DNA of 61,411 nt from Anaerolineaceae bacterium UBA1415 (GCA_002305635.1 DBPR01000016.1:1-61411); one strand, 5' to 3'; positions 53,790-61,411 are shown, numbered from the stretch's first letter. The notes: a model not told the origin generated them from the letters alone. Numbers and translations: made by a program.

Positions 53790-53832
53790 GGATTGAAATT
53801 GCCCATTATCTGAGGCAATTTCAATCCTGCTT
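53790..53832 (+). terminator. Terminator after the TPR/peptidase operon
   Basis: A perfect 14-bp stem GGATTGAAATTGCC / GGCAATTTCAATCC (53790-53803 with 53814-53827), 10-base loop, then a short T-rich tail. It closes the sigma-54 operon. Confidence 0.75.
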
Positions 53833-53986
53833 TTATAGAACAAGATCGTAAAAAATAATCATCAAATTCCATGCCATTTCCAATCCAAAGTTTGTTCCAG
53901 AATTTGACCAATTCGCATTATTCTCTGGTCATAAACTCATAGCTATGTTAGATTTATTACAAAATATATATTAACGGAGGAATGTA

Positions 53987-55150
53987 ATGATTATTGGTGT
54001 GCCTAAGGAAATTATGCCAGGAGAGAGACGAGTTTCTGCGACACCCGAAACGGTGAAAGCCATGCGTGATATGGGACTGGAAGTTCTGGTACAGAAAGAC
54101 GCAGGCGAAGGCGCTTATTTCCACGATCCCGAATACATCGCCGCCGGCGCGGAGATCGTTGAAAATCCCGCTGAGATATTTGAACGAGCCGACATGATCC
54201 TGAAGGTCAAGGAACCCCAGTTCAATCACGATCTCAACAAACACGAAGCTGATATGATGCATGAAGGTCAGTATCTGATCACCTTCATCCACCCTGCCGC
54301 CCCAGCCAACCATGCAATGGTCAAAAATCTTGCCGCCCGTGGTGTTACCAGCCTCACCCTGGACAGCATCCCCAGAATATCCCGCGCTCAGGCCATGGAC
54401 GCCCTCACCTCCATGAGTACCTGTGCCGGATACAAAGGCTCGCTGATGGCAGCCAACCACCTGCCTGTCTTCATGCCAATGATGGCGACAGCCGTTGGCA
54501 TGATCAAACCCATCCAGGCACTGGTTGTCGGTGCCGGTGTTGGTGGACTTCAGGCGATCGCCACCATCAAACGTCTTGGTGCTGTCGTTCACGCTGCCGA
54601 TATTCGCCCAGACGCAGCCGAACAAGCCATGTCCCTGGGAGCCAAGGTCCTCGATCTCGGCATCGCACCTGAAGACGCTATTGGCGATGGCGGCTACGCC
54701 TTAGCCCTTTCTCCTGAAAACCTTGCCAAAGAACGTGCTGTTTTGGCTGAAGCAATCAAAGACAAAGACATTGTCTTCCTTTCAGCCCTGGTTCCCGGCA
54801 AGGAAGCGCCAGTCCTGATCACCGAGGAAATGGTCAAAACTATGAAACCCGGTTCTGTCATCGTCGATATCTCCATCGACCAGGGCGGCAACTGCGAGAT
54901 CACTCCTCCCGGACAGACAGAAGAGAAACACGGTGTCACGATCATCGGCATCAAGAACATCCCCGGCATGCTGCCAACCAGCTCGACCTGGATGTTCTCT
55001 AAAAATGTGCTCAATCTGGTCAAATACCTTATTGATGATGGCGAGGTCAAACTAAATCTTGATGACGACATCATAAAGGCAGCGCTCACCACTCATGCTG
55101 GCAAAGTTGTCCACCAGGGCACGCTCGAAGCATTTGCGCTTCATCAATAG
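53987..55150 (+). CDS. pntAA: NAD(P) transhydrogenase subunit alpha, NAD(H)-binding part
   Basis: 387 residues, soluble dI domain of proton-translocating transhydrogenase. 'MIIGVPKEIMPGERRVSATP' at the N-terminus, 'RISRAQAMDALTSMS' and the Rossmann motif 'VVGAGVGGLQAIATIKRLGA' are typical. It transfers hydride from NADH to NADP+ with the membrane and dIII parts. Alanine dehydrogenase is a relative, but the two following Pnt genes settle the call. The TTAACGGAGGAATGTA leader provides a GGAGG ribosome site. Confidence 0.95.
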   Translation: MIIGVPKEIMPGERRVSATPETVKAMRDMGLEVLVQKDAGEGAYFHDPEYIAAGAEIVENPAEIFERADMILKVKEPQFNHDLNKHEADMMHEGQYLITFIHPAAPANHAMVKNLAARGVTSLTLDSIPRISRAQAMDALTSMSTCAGYKGSLMAANHLPVFMPMMATAVGMIKPIQALVVGAGVGGLQAIATIKRLGAVVHAADIRPDAAEQAMSLGAKVLDLGIAPEDAIGDGGYALALSPENLAKERAVLAEAIKDKDIVFLSALVPGKEAPVLITEEMVKTMKPGSVIVDISIDQGGNCEITPPGQTEEKHGVTIIGIKNIPGMLPTSSTWMFSKNVLNLVKYLIDDGEVKLNLDDDIIKAALTTHAGKVVHQGTLEAFALHQ

Positions 55151-55168
55151 TTTTATGACTCAATCCAA

Positions 55169-55196
55169 CAAGTGGAGGCCCCAAAGCCTCCACTTG
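55169..55196 (+). other. Hairpin between pntAA and pntAB
   Basis: A perfect 11-bp stem CAAGTGGAGGC / GCCTCCACTTG, loop CCCAAA, with no T run. It lies between coupled subunit genes, so it is more likely a stability or processing element, or a leaky terminator that sets subunit ratio. Confidence 0.55.
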
Positions 55197-55219
55197 CTTA
55201 AATCATTTAAGGAGGTCAG

Positions 55220-55510
55220 GTGGATCTAACCCAATTAATTCTCGTTGTTGTCTTTATTGCGGCAGCCTTTGTTGGCTACAAAATCATTAACCGTGTCCCA
55301 AGCATGTTGCACACTCCTTTGATGTCTGGCATGAATGCCTTCTCCGGAGTTACCGTTTTAGGTTGTTTGCTTGTGACCGCGCTGGCGGTCGGATTTGCAA
55401 GTAAAGTGCTGGGATTCATCGCCATCGTCCTTGCGATGGTAAATGTGGTTGGTGGTTTCGGCGTCACGCACCGCATGCTATCCATGTTCCACAGTGATAA
55501 GGATCGATAG
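55220..55510 (+). CDS. pntAB: NAD(P) transhydrogenase subunit alpha, small membrane part
   Basis: 96 residues with three membrane helices; 'VGYKIINRVPSMLHTPLMSG' and 'MVNVVGGFGVTHRMLSMF' are hallmark dII sequences. It is the separate PntAB found in bacteria with a three-gene transhydrogenase. The start is GTG at 55220, with GGAGG (55211-55215). It is followed 2 bases later by pntB. Confidence 0.95.
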   Translation: MDLTQLILVVVFIAAAFVGYKIINRVPSMLHTPLMSGMNAFSGVTVLGCLLVTALAVGFASKVLGFIAIVLAMVNVVGGFGVTHRMLSMFHSDKDR

Positions 55511-55512
55511 CC

Positions 55513-58053
55513 ATGACGCCTTTGAATATTCTCACAAATTTACAACAGCAAATTACGGATCAGACCAAATTGATCTACACCATCCTGGCGGTTATTTTAA
55601 CCCTGGCAGTCTTGATTGGCATCTCGTTAATGAGTAAAGTCAGAAAAGCTGTAACAGGCAATCTGATCGGCTCCGTTACCATGTTCCTGGCGATCATCCT
55701 GACGCTTTGGTACTACAAAATTTTCACCGCCATCGAGCTGTGGATCGCCATGCTAATTGGTGCCGCCATTGGCGCGCTTGTCGCCAAAAACGTAAAAATG
55801 ATCCAGATGCCCCAGCTGGTTGGCCTGCTAAACGGTTTTGGTGGTGCTGCATCGATGATCGCTGGAATCCTTACTGTGTTAAACGGCAATGATACTGATG
55901 CTTTTTCTCTGATCACAGCTGGATTGGCGATCGTGGTCGGCGGTCTGACGCTTTCCGGCAGCATTGTCGCGGCCGGAAAACTGCATAAAGTTTTCCCACA
56001 ACGCCCGATCGTATTGCCATCCCACCAGCTTTGGACCATCCTCACCCTGGTTCTATCACTGCTTACAGTACCTCTTTTTGCCGTCCCTGCCTTCCAGGGA
56101 TCTGGCACTCAGATATTTTTGATCATTCTTGCGAGTTTATTTAGCCTGGCTTTTGGAGCGATCTTCGCGATCCGGGTTGGTGGGGCTGATATGCCCATCA
56201 CGATCTCCTTGCTCAATTCCCTCTCTGGTGTCGCTGGATCGATTGCTGGCCTGGCAATTCAGGATATTCTCCTCGTCGCAGTTGGCGGCGTTGTCGGTGC
56301 TTCTGGCCTGCTCCTGACCCAGATCATGTGTAGGTCGATGAACCGCCACTTGTTCGATATCCTGCTTGGCAAAACATCAGTAGCCACGGCTGCGAAGAAA
56401 GCACCAACAGCCACCGCACCCCAGACAAAACCTGCCAAAACCATATCTGCAAAAGAAAGCCCGGCTGACTGGTTGAAAAAAGCAGAAAAGGTCATCATTG
56501 TGCCTGGCTACGGCATGGCACTTTCACAGGCTCAAACGCTCGTAAAACAAAGCGCTGATCTCCTGGAATCCATGGGAAAAACCGTCGATTTCGCCATCCA
56601 TCCGGTCGCTGGTCGCATGCCCGGGCATATGAACGTTCTGTTGGCAGAAGCTGACGTCCCATATGACAAACTGCGTGAGATGGACGATGTCAACCCCGAA
56701 TTTGCTCAAACGGATGTCGTTCTTGTTATCGGCGCGAACGATGTTGTCAACCCAGCTGCCAAATCTGCCGAAGGCACGCCCATCTACGGCATGCCTATAT
56801 TGGATGTCGATGCTGCAAAACACATTATCTTCCTCAACTTCGATGACAAACCCGGTTATGCCGGTGTCGATAATCCACTGTATAAAACCGATCCAAACAA
56901 ATCTGTTTTGTTGGCAGGAGATGCTAAAACCACTCTAAGCCAGCTCCTGGAAGAACTACAAAAAAATGAAGAAGAACCAAAACCTACCCAAACCACAGAC
57001 CAGAATACACCCGCAGAATGGCTTAAGTCAGCCAAAAAAGTGATCATTGTTCCAGGTTACGGCATGGCACTCTCCCAGGCTCAAAGCCTGGTCAAACAAG
57101 CAGCTGATCTGTTTGAATCCATGGGTAAAAGCGTCGATTTCGCCATCCATCCGGTCGCTGGCCGGATGCCCGGGCATATGAACGTCTTACTGGCAGAAGC
57201 TGATGTTCCCTATGACAAACTGCGTGAGATGGACGATGTAAATCCGGAATTTGTCCAAACCGATGTCGTTTTGGTTGTTGGCGCGAACGATGTAGTCAAC
57301 CCGGCTGCCAAATCAGCTGAAGGCACGCCGATCTACGGCATGCCGATTTTAGATGTTGATAACGCCAGACACGTGATCTTCCTTAACTTTGATGACAAAC
57401 CCGGTTATGCTGGCGTGGACAACCCACTGTACAATGCCGATCCCAACAAGTCCGTTCTTTTGGCTGGGGATGCCAAAGAAACGCTTACCAGATTGTTGGC
57501 TGACTTTCAAAAAAGTGGAGAGGAACCTACCAGCGCTGAGAGCCAAATTGATCCAGCCAAATGGTTGAAAGAAGCGCACAAAGTAATCATCGTGCCCGGA
57601 TATGGCATGGCGCTTTCTCAGGCTCAAAGCCTGGTCAAACAAACCGCTGACCGATTGGAATCACTGGGCAAGATCGTTGATTTCGCCATCCATCCGGTCG
57701 CAGGCCGTATGCCGGGGCATATGAACGTTTTACTGGCAGAAGCTGATGTTCCCTATGACAAACTGCGTGAAATGGACGATGTCAACCCCGAATTTGCCCA
57801 AACCGATGTCGTTTTGGTGGTTGGCGCGAACGATGTCGTCAACCCTGCTGCCAAGTTTGCAGAAGGCACTCCCATTTACGGCATGCCGATTTTGGATGTT
57901 GATAACGCCAGTCACGTCATTTTCCTCAATTTTGATGACAAACCTGGTTATGCTGGCGTGGATAATCCCTTATACACCGCAGATCCTCAGAAAGCAGTCC
58001 TGATGGCAGGCGATGCAAAAGAAAGCCTGGCAAAGTTGCTCGCGCAGCTCTAA
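55513..58053 (+). CDS. pntB: NAD(P) transhydrogenase subunit beta with three dIII domains
   Basis: 846 residues; typical PntB is about 460. The membrane dII part (about 1-290, eight to nine helices, 'GLLNGFGGAASMIAG', 'VGGADMPITISLLNSLSGVAG') is complete. An Ala/Thr/Lys linker leads to three consecutive dIII domains at about 316-495, 499-675 and 680-846. Each has 'VPGYGMALSQAQ', 'IHPVAGRMPGHMNVLLAEA', 'DVNPEF' and 'GANDVVNPAAK'. At the position of the family's Lys-Arg-Ser NADP-phosphate site all three have 'LNFDDKPGYAGVDNPLY'. All copies keep the core fold motifs, so none looks dead. It is the proton-pumping subunit, in the cytoplasmic membrane. Confidence 0.95.
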   Translation: MTPLNILTNLQQQITDQTKLIYTILAVILTLAVLIGISLMSKVRKAVTGNLIGSVTMFLAIILTLWYYKIFTAIELWIAMLIGAAIGALVAKNVKMIQMPQLVGLLNGFGGAASMIAGILTVLNGNDTDAFSLITAGLAIVVGGLTLSGSIVAAGKLHKVFPQRPIVLPSHQLWTILTLVLSLLTVPLFAVPAFQGSGTQIFLIILASLFSLAFGAIFAIRVGGADMPITISLLNSLSGVAGSIAGLAIQDILLVAVGGVVGASGLLLTQIMCRSMNRHLFDILLGKTSVATAAKKAPTATAPQTKPAKTISAKESPADWLKKAEKVIIVPGYGMALSQAQTLVKQSADLLESMGKTVDFAIHPVAGRMPGHMNVLLAEADVPYDKLREMDDVNPEFAQTDVVLVIGANDVVNPAAKSAEGTPIYGMPILDVDAAKHIIFLNFDDKPGYAGVDNPLYKTDPNKSVLLAGDAKTTLSQLLEELQKNEEEPKPTQTTDQNTPAEWLKSAKKVIIVPGYGMALSQAQSLVKQAADLFESMGKSVDFAIHPVAGRMPGHMNVLLAEADVPYDKLREMDDVNPEFVQTDVVLVVGANDVVNPAAKSAEGTPIYGMPILDVDNARHVIFLNFDDKPGYAGVDNPLYNADPNKSVLLAGDAKETLTRLLADFQKSGEEPTSAESQIDPAKWLKEAHKVIIVPGYGMALSQAQSLVKQTADRLESLGKIVDFAIHPVAGRMPGHMNVLLAEADVPYDKLREMDDVNPEFAQTDVVLVVGANDVVNPAAKFAEGTPIYGMPILDVDNASHVIFLNFDDKPGYAGVDNPLYTADPQKAVLMAGDAKESLAKLLAQL
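56458..56955 (+). repeat. dIII-encoding repeat, copy 1
   Basis: In-frame repeat in pntB. The Trp codon of 'PADW' at 56470 marks the register; copy 2 follows 549 bases later. Confidence 0.9.
57007..57504 (+). repeat. dIII-encoding repeat, copy 2
   Basis: In-frame repeat in pntB, register Trp at 57019. Highly similar in protein to copies 1 and 3, but with many synonymous differences, which argues against an assembly artefact. Confidence 0.9.
57550..58050 (+). repeat. dIII-encoding repeat, copy 3
   Basis: In-frame repeat in pntB, register Trp at 57562, 543 bases after copy 2. It ends at the stop codon, as dIII does in ordinary PntB. Confidence 0.9.
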
Positions 58054-58066
58054 GCCTTCAATTCTC

Positions 58067-58112
58067 ATAAGCAAAATAGCGGAAATTCATTTCCGCTATT
58101 TTGCTTATTAAA
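58067..58112 (+). terminator. Long perfect hairpin after pntB
   Basis: A 19-bp perfect stem (58067-58085 with 58090-58108), loop TTCA. Few T follow, but the left arm is A-rich and the right arm ends in T. It probably ends the pnt transcript. Confidence 0.75.
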
Positions 58113-58405
58113 TCTTTGGTCTCTCTCCATCCAAAAAGATAAAAAGAATTCTTTTGTTATTATTTTGTCATATTCGGCAATTTCCTCAATCTATGAGTAT
58201 ACAAATTCCTGAATTACGCCATATTTTTTTGCAATTACCACCCATTACATATGTTTAACTTCACACCGATAATCAAACTTAATGTATACTTTTATCCGAG
58301 AATAAGGACGATTTTCATTAGCGATCTCGATCAAAAAAATGGATGACCTTTGTTCTCAAAATTTGTAATGTTTACATAAAATTTCATAACCAGACAGGAG
58401 CAATT
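58113..58405. other. AT-rich leader of the aldehyde-oxidoreductase-like operon
   Basis: About 290 bases, strikingly AT-rich, no gene. It contains a TATACT-like -10 (58285-58290) without a clear -35 and an inverted repeat at 58364-58376. Confidence 0.5.
58364..58376 (+). promoter_or_regulatory. Possible operator upstream of the AOR-family gene
   Basis: TGTAA-TGT-TTACA, a perfect 5-bp inverted repeat, 29 bases before the ATG. It could bind a dimeric regulator. No family can be assigned from the half-sites alone. Confidence 0.35.
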
Positions 58406-60292
58406 ATGTACGGATACAGCGGAAAAATCTTACATATTGATTTAAAGACAAAGAAAAGCTGGATTGAGACGAAACCAGAAGAGTGGTACAAGCTCTGGAT
58501 CGGTGGTGTCTCCATGGCTTCCCGTTTGTTATGGGAAAGTATCGTTCCGGGTTGTGACCCCTACGACGACGGCAATCCGATTTGCATCGCCAACGGTATC
58601 TTCACAGGTACACCAGTCCCCGTAGGCGGGAAATTCGGTCTTGCCTCGAAATCACCTCAAACGGGCTACGTTGGAGACAGCCTTTCCGGCAGTTGGTTCT
58701 CCATCGCGCTTAAACGTGCTGGTTGGGATGGTGTGGTACTTCATAATAAATGCGACCAGTGGACTCAGGTTTTTATTGACGATGACCGCGTACAATTCAA
58801 TGATGCCAGCTACCTGATGGGAAAAGGTACTTTCGATACCGAAGAAGCAATTCGAGACAAACTTGGCGATGACCAGATCCGTTCCTGCACCATTGGTCCT
58901 TGCGGCGAAAACATGGTGCGTTATGCCAACGTGACCAATGACGGTCGTCAGGCTGGCAGAACGGGTCATGGCTCGGTTTGGGGCAGCAAAAAGCTAAAAG
59001 CTCTTTCCGTTCGCGGCACCAAGGGAGTCAAAGTTTACGACCCCAAGACCCTTAATAAACTCTCTTATGATATTTCCAAATCTGCCCAGGGAAAAGACAC
59101 TGAAAAGTATCGTGTTTACGGAACCTCAACTGGTCTGATGAACACCAATTCAATGGGAATTTTACCTACACGCAACTTCCAGGAAGGCGTTTTTGAATAC
59201 GCCGAACTGGTCAGCGGTGAATATCTCGACAAACACCACAAGGTCAAAGTTATCGCCTGCGCCCAATGCCCCATTGCTTGTGAACAAATGTCCATAGTCA
59301 AAACAGGTCCGTTCGCTGGCGCGATGACCGGTATTGAATATGAAAGCCTTTTTGCCAACAGCTCCAACCTCGGCATCTCAGACATGCGGGCTGCCATCAA
59401 GCTGGTCACAATCTCTGACCAGGACGGCATGGATAGCATCAGCATGGGTGTCTCCATCGGTTACGCCATGGAATGTTACGAGCGTGGAGTTCTAACCGAT
59501 TCCGACTTTGCCTGTCCCTCGCATCCTGAAGGCTTCTCCCTGCGCTTTGGCGAGGGTGATTCCGCTGTTAAACTGGCCGAAATGATCCGCGACCGTGAAG
59601 GCATCGGTGCTTTATTGTCAGAAGGCGTCAAGATCGCCAGCGAGACGATCGATAAAGAAAAAGGTACCGAAAGTTACAAGTGGGCAATGCACGTTAAAGG
59701 TCTCGAACCGGCCGGCTACGATGCCCGCAGCCTGAAGACCTTCGCAGCCGGACTGGCGGTTGGCACCCGCGGCGGCTGCCATAACCGTTCCGCTGCTTAC
59801 GATCCCGACATGAAAGGCGACACCAACCGTTTCACCGTCGATGAAACCCGTGGTAAAGTTGCCGCTGACACCGAGGAATACGCCGCGGTCTATGACACAC
59901 TTCCCTTGTGTAAATTCATCCGACGCAGCTTCACCGGCAAAGCCGACCGTGCTGGCGCCTGGCCCGCGATCGCCAGTCTGATCAACGCTACAACTGGTTG
60001 GGATTTTGATTATGACGCGGTAGATCTGATCGGCATCCGCGCGCATACCATCAAAAAAGCTTTCAACATCCGTGAAGGCTGGACTCAGGAAGATGATCAT
60101 CTGCCCTGGCGCTGGAAGCACGATCCATTTACCCACGGTCCCAGCGCAGGTGTTGTTGTGACGGACGAAGAGCTTGAATATATGAAAAAACTCTATTACG
60201 AAGCCAAGGGTTGGACAGAAGAGGGTTTGATCCCCAAAGAATTGCTGATCAAACTCGGATTGCCCGACGTCGCCGAGGAAATCGGAGTTTAA
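58406..60292 (+). CDS. Tungsten/molybdenum aldehyde:ferredoxin oxidoreductase family protein
   Basis: 628 residues, typical AOR length. It begins 'MYGYSGKILHIDLKTKKSW'. The Fe4S4 cluster ligands are in 'CAQCPIACEQ' plus a later Cys in 'TLPLCKFIRRSF', and pterin-binding segments include 'GTRGGCHNRSAAYD'. It should oxidise an aldehyde to an acid, or catalyse a related two-electron reaction, passing electrons to the polyferredoxin encoded next. I chose ATG 58406 with AGGAG 5 bases upstream; an in-frame ATG 21 codons earlier lacks both. BamB-type enzymes are in the same family, so the substrate is open. Confidence 0.93.
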   Translation: MYGYSGKILHIDLKTKKSWIETKPEEWYKLWIGGVSMASRLLWESIVPGCDPYDDGNPICIANGIFTGTPVPVGGKFGLASKSPQTGYVGDSLSGSWFSIALKRAGWDGVVLHNKCDQWTQVFIDDDRVQFNDASYLMGKGTFDTEEAIRDKLGDDQIRSCTIGPCGENMVRYANVTNDGRQAGRTGHGSVWGSKKLKALSVRGTKGVKVYDPKTLNKLSYDISKSAQGKDTEKYRVYGTSTGLMNTNSMGILPTRNFQEGVFEYAELVSGEYLDKHHKVKVIACAQCPIACEQMSIVKTGPFAGAMTGIEYESLFANSSNLGISDMRAAIKLVTISDQDGMDSISMGVSIGYAMECYERGVLTDSDFACPSHPEGFSLRFGEGDSAVKLAEMIRDREGIGALLSEGVKIASETIDKEKGTESYKWAMHVKGLEPAGYDARSLKTFAAGLAVGTRGGCHNRSAAYDPDMKGDTNRFTVDETRGKVAADTEEYAAVYDTLPLCKFIRRSFTGKADRAGAWPAIASLINATTGWDFDYDAVDLIGIRAHTIKKAFNIREGWTQEDDHLPWRWKHDPFTHGPSAGVVVTDEELEYMKKLYYEAKGWTEEGLIPKELLIKLGLPDVAEEIGV

Positions 60293-60302
60293 GGAGACCA
60301 AC

Positions 60303-60818
60303 ATGCCAATTACCAGTACCTCAAAATTCGCTTACATTGAATGTGACACCAACCTCTGCGTAGGTTGCCAACTTTGTGAATATATGTGTTCTTTCACCAA
60401 AACGGGTGAATACAACAGCTATCGCAGCCGCATCCGCACGGTTCGCGTTGATGAAGTGCTCATCACCGCCATCGCCTGCCGTACCTGCGAAAACGCGCCT
60501 TGCGTGATCGTTTGTCCGCGCGACGCTTTGACCCAGGACCCCCTCACTGGGCTTATTGATGTGAGCCCCACCAAATGTGACGGCTGCGCATGGTGTATTG
60601 AAGCCTGCGATTTCGGTGCGATTTCGATCAACCCCGCCACAACACTGGCTGAAATTTGCGACCAGTGCAAGGACGAACCTGACGGTCCCCAATGCGTAAA
60701 ATGGTGCCCCAAAGAAGCCCTTAAGCTCACCACAGCTGACCAACGCGCTCAACGAACCCGCAAGAAACTGATTGCTGAATCGTTGGATATACCTACAAAA
60801 GCTACGGACCCCAAATGA
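60303..60818 (+). CDS. Polyferredoxin electron-transfer subunit (AorA/BamC/HycB-like)
   Basis: 171 residues with four Cys clusters: 'CDTNLCVGCQLCEYMC', 'CRTCENAPCVIVCP', 'CDGCAWCIEAC' and 'CDQC...CVKWCP'. They should carry up to four [4Fe-4S] centres. Such subunits sit between an AOR-type catalytic protein and a flavoprotein. It starts 10 bases after the AOR-family stop, with a GGAG site. Its stop overlaps the next start (ATGA). Confidence 0.93.
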   Translation: MPITSTSKFAYIECDTNLCVGCQLCEYMCSFTKTGEYNSYRSRIRTVRVDEVLITAIACRTCENAPCVIVCPRDALTQDPLTGLIDVSPTKCDGCAWCIEACDFGAISINPATTLAEICDQCKDEPDGPQCVKWCPKEALKLTTADQRAQRTRKKLIAESLDIPTKATDPK

Positions 60819-61411
60819 GCGAAAAAGAAACTGAAATCCATTATGTAGGAGCCATGCCCGAAGACGAACCCCGCATTGGCGTCTACATTTGCCATTGCGG
60901 CAGCAATATTGCCGGCGTCATCCCCCCAGCGGAAGTGGTGGATTTCGCTGGCAAGCTGCCTGGCGTCGTCCGCGCCACTGAGACCTTGTATGCCTGCGCA
61001 GACAGCGGACAGCGTCTGATCAAGGAAGACATTAAGAAATACGGTCTCAATCGTGTCGTCGTTTCCGCTTGTTCCGTGCGCATGCACGAGCCAACTTTCC
61101 GTGCCTGTGTTGCCGAAGCTGGGTTAAACCCCTTCCTCATGGAAATGGCTAACATCCGCGAACAATGCACATGGGCTCACGGTCACAACAGCGAAGGTGC
61201 GCTTGAAAAAGCGAAAGACCTGACAGCAGCCGCAATTGCCAAGGCTGCCCTGCTTACGCCGTTGGAAATGATCAGCGTCCCGGTCACGAAAAAAGCGATG
61301 GTCATTGGTGGCGGGGTTGCTGGCATCAATGCTGCCCTCGACCTGGCAGAACAGAAAATTCCAGTGGTGCTGGTTGAAAAAGAACCTACGATTGGAGGGG
61401 TCATGGCGCAA
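60815..61411 (+). CDS. HdrA-like flavoprotein, N-terminal fragment
   Basis: 199 codons are visible, then the window ends. The sequence 'VYICHCGSNIAGV', 'YACADSGQRLIKEDI', 'HEPTFRACVAEAGLNPFLME' and 'NIREQCTWAH' is the HdrA N-terminal domain. It is followed by the FAD-binding 'AMVIGGGVAGINAALDLAE' and 'VVLVEKEPTIGGVMA'. HdrA-type proteins link iron-sulphur electron carriers to flavin, some by electron bifurcation. The AOR, polyferredoxin, HdrA order resembles AorBAC and BamBC/E-type arrangements. The C-terminal half is unseen. Confidence 0.92.
   Translation, partial: MSEKETEIHYVGAMPEDEPRIGVYICHCGSNIAGVIPPAEVVDFAGKLPGVVRATETLYACADSGQRLIKEDIKKYGLNRVVVSACSVRMHEPTFRACVAEAGLNPFLMEMANIREQCTWAHGHNSEGALEKAKDLTAAAIAKAALLTPLEMISVPVTKKAMVIGGGVAGINAALDLAEQKIPVVLVEKEPTIGGVMAQ

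Noticed and set aside
55713..57915. Several long minus-strand open frames opposite pntB
   Set aside because: They are antisense shadows that repeat with the dIII repeats, with no start signals or recognisable domains.
56463..58050. The pntB repeats as a CRISPR-like or satellite array
   Set aside because: The repeats are about 545 bases, keep one reading frame and encode a known protein domain.
56463..58050. The dIII triplication as an assembly error
   Set aside because: The copies differ at many synonymous positions and have different linkers, which a collapsed or duplicated assembly would not create. Long reads would still be decisive.

Overview
The window looks like a chromosomal segment of a Chloroflexota bacterium, most likely class Anaerolineae. 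The assignment is inferred from gene content, not from a marker-gene search. It rests on the DUF2298-type membrane proteins, a mevalonate kinase/isopentenyl phosphate kinase pair, a TopA with an extra N-terminal zinc ribbon, and a mix of anaerobic redox genes. I found 41 protein-coding genes, one of them cut by the right edge, and no rRNA, tRNA, CRISPR array or intact transposon. Gene density is high and many genes overlap by a few bases.

Left part (1-20460, all minus strand). A long gene train starts at lepA (20460) and runs leftward. It continues through a flippase-like membrane protein, a GT4 glycosyltransferase, two methyltransferases, four very hydrophobic GT-C/DUF2298-type membrane proteins (one a 1759-residue fusion), cytidylate kinase and a membrane sensor histidine kinase. 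The core reads as a cell-surface glycan or glycoprotein assembly locus. Divergent from it (20662-24963, plus) are a UbiA-type polyprenyl-phosphate phosphoribosyltransferase, mevalonate kinase, isopentenyl phosphate kinase, dGTPase and GreA. The isoprenoid genes could supply the lipid carriers and donors used by the glycan genes.

Middle (25099-40541). This is housekeeping sequence: a bitopic protein of unknown function, topA, dprA, rimM, a KH protein, rpsP and ffh on the minus strand; degV, a DUF1015 gene, recA and a molybdopterin-binding-domain gene on the plus strand; then hflX and a PLP aminotransferase on the minus strand. ffh and degV share an interlocked bidirectional promoter. recA has a LexA-like palindrome inside its promoter. 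An approximately 650-base gap (37390-38041) carries two copies of a GC-rich palindromic repeat.

The most unusual block is 40737-53832. It encodes sigma-54 with an inserted zinc-ribbon-like Cys4 motif, an NtrB-like histidine kinase, and an NtrC-like activator that ends after its AAA+ domain and has no DNA-binding domain. Immediately downstream lies a near-consensus -24/-12 promoter (GG-N10-GC), then three tightly coupled genes: a small two-helix membrane protein, a 1770-residue TPR protein, and a 925-residue TPR plus clan CD (C25/CHAT-like) cysteine-peptidase-like protein. I read this as one self-contained sigma-54-controlled TPR/peptidase system.

Right part (53987-61411, plus) is a redox region. 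It has a three-gene proton-translocating transhydrogenase whose beta subunit carries three tandem NADP(H)-binding domains instead of one. After that come an aldehyde:ferredoxin-oxidoreductase-family enzyme, a polyferredoxin, and the start of an HdrA-like flavoprotein.
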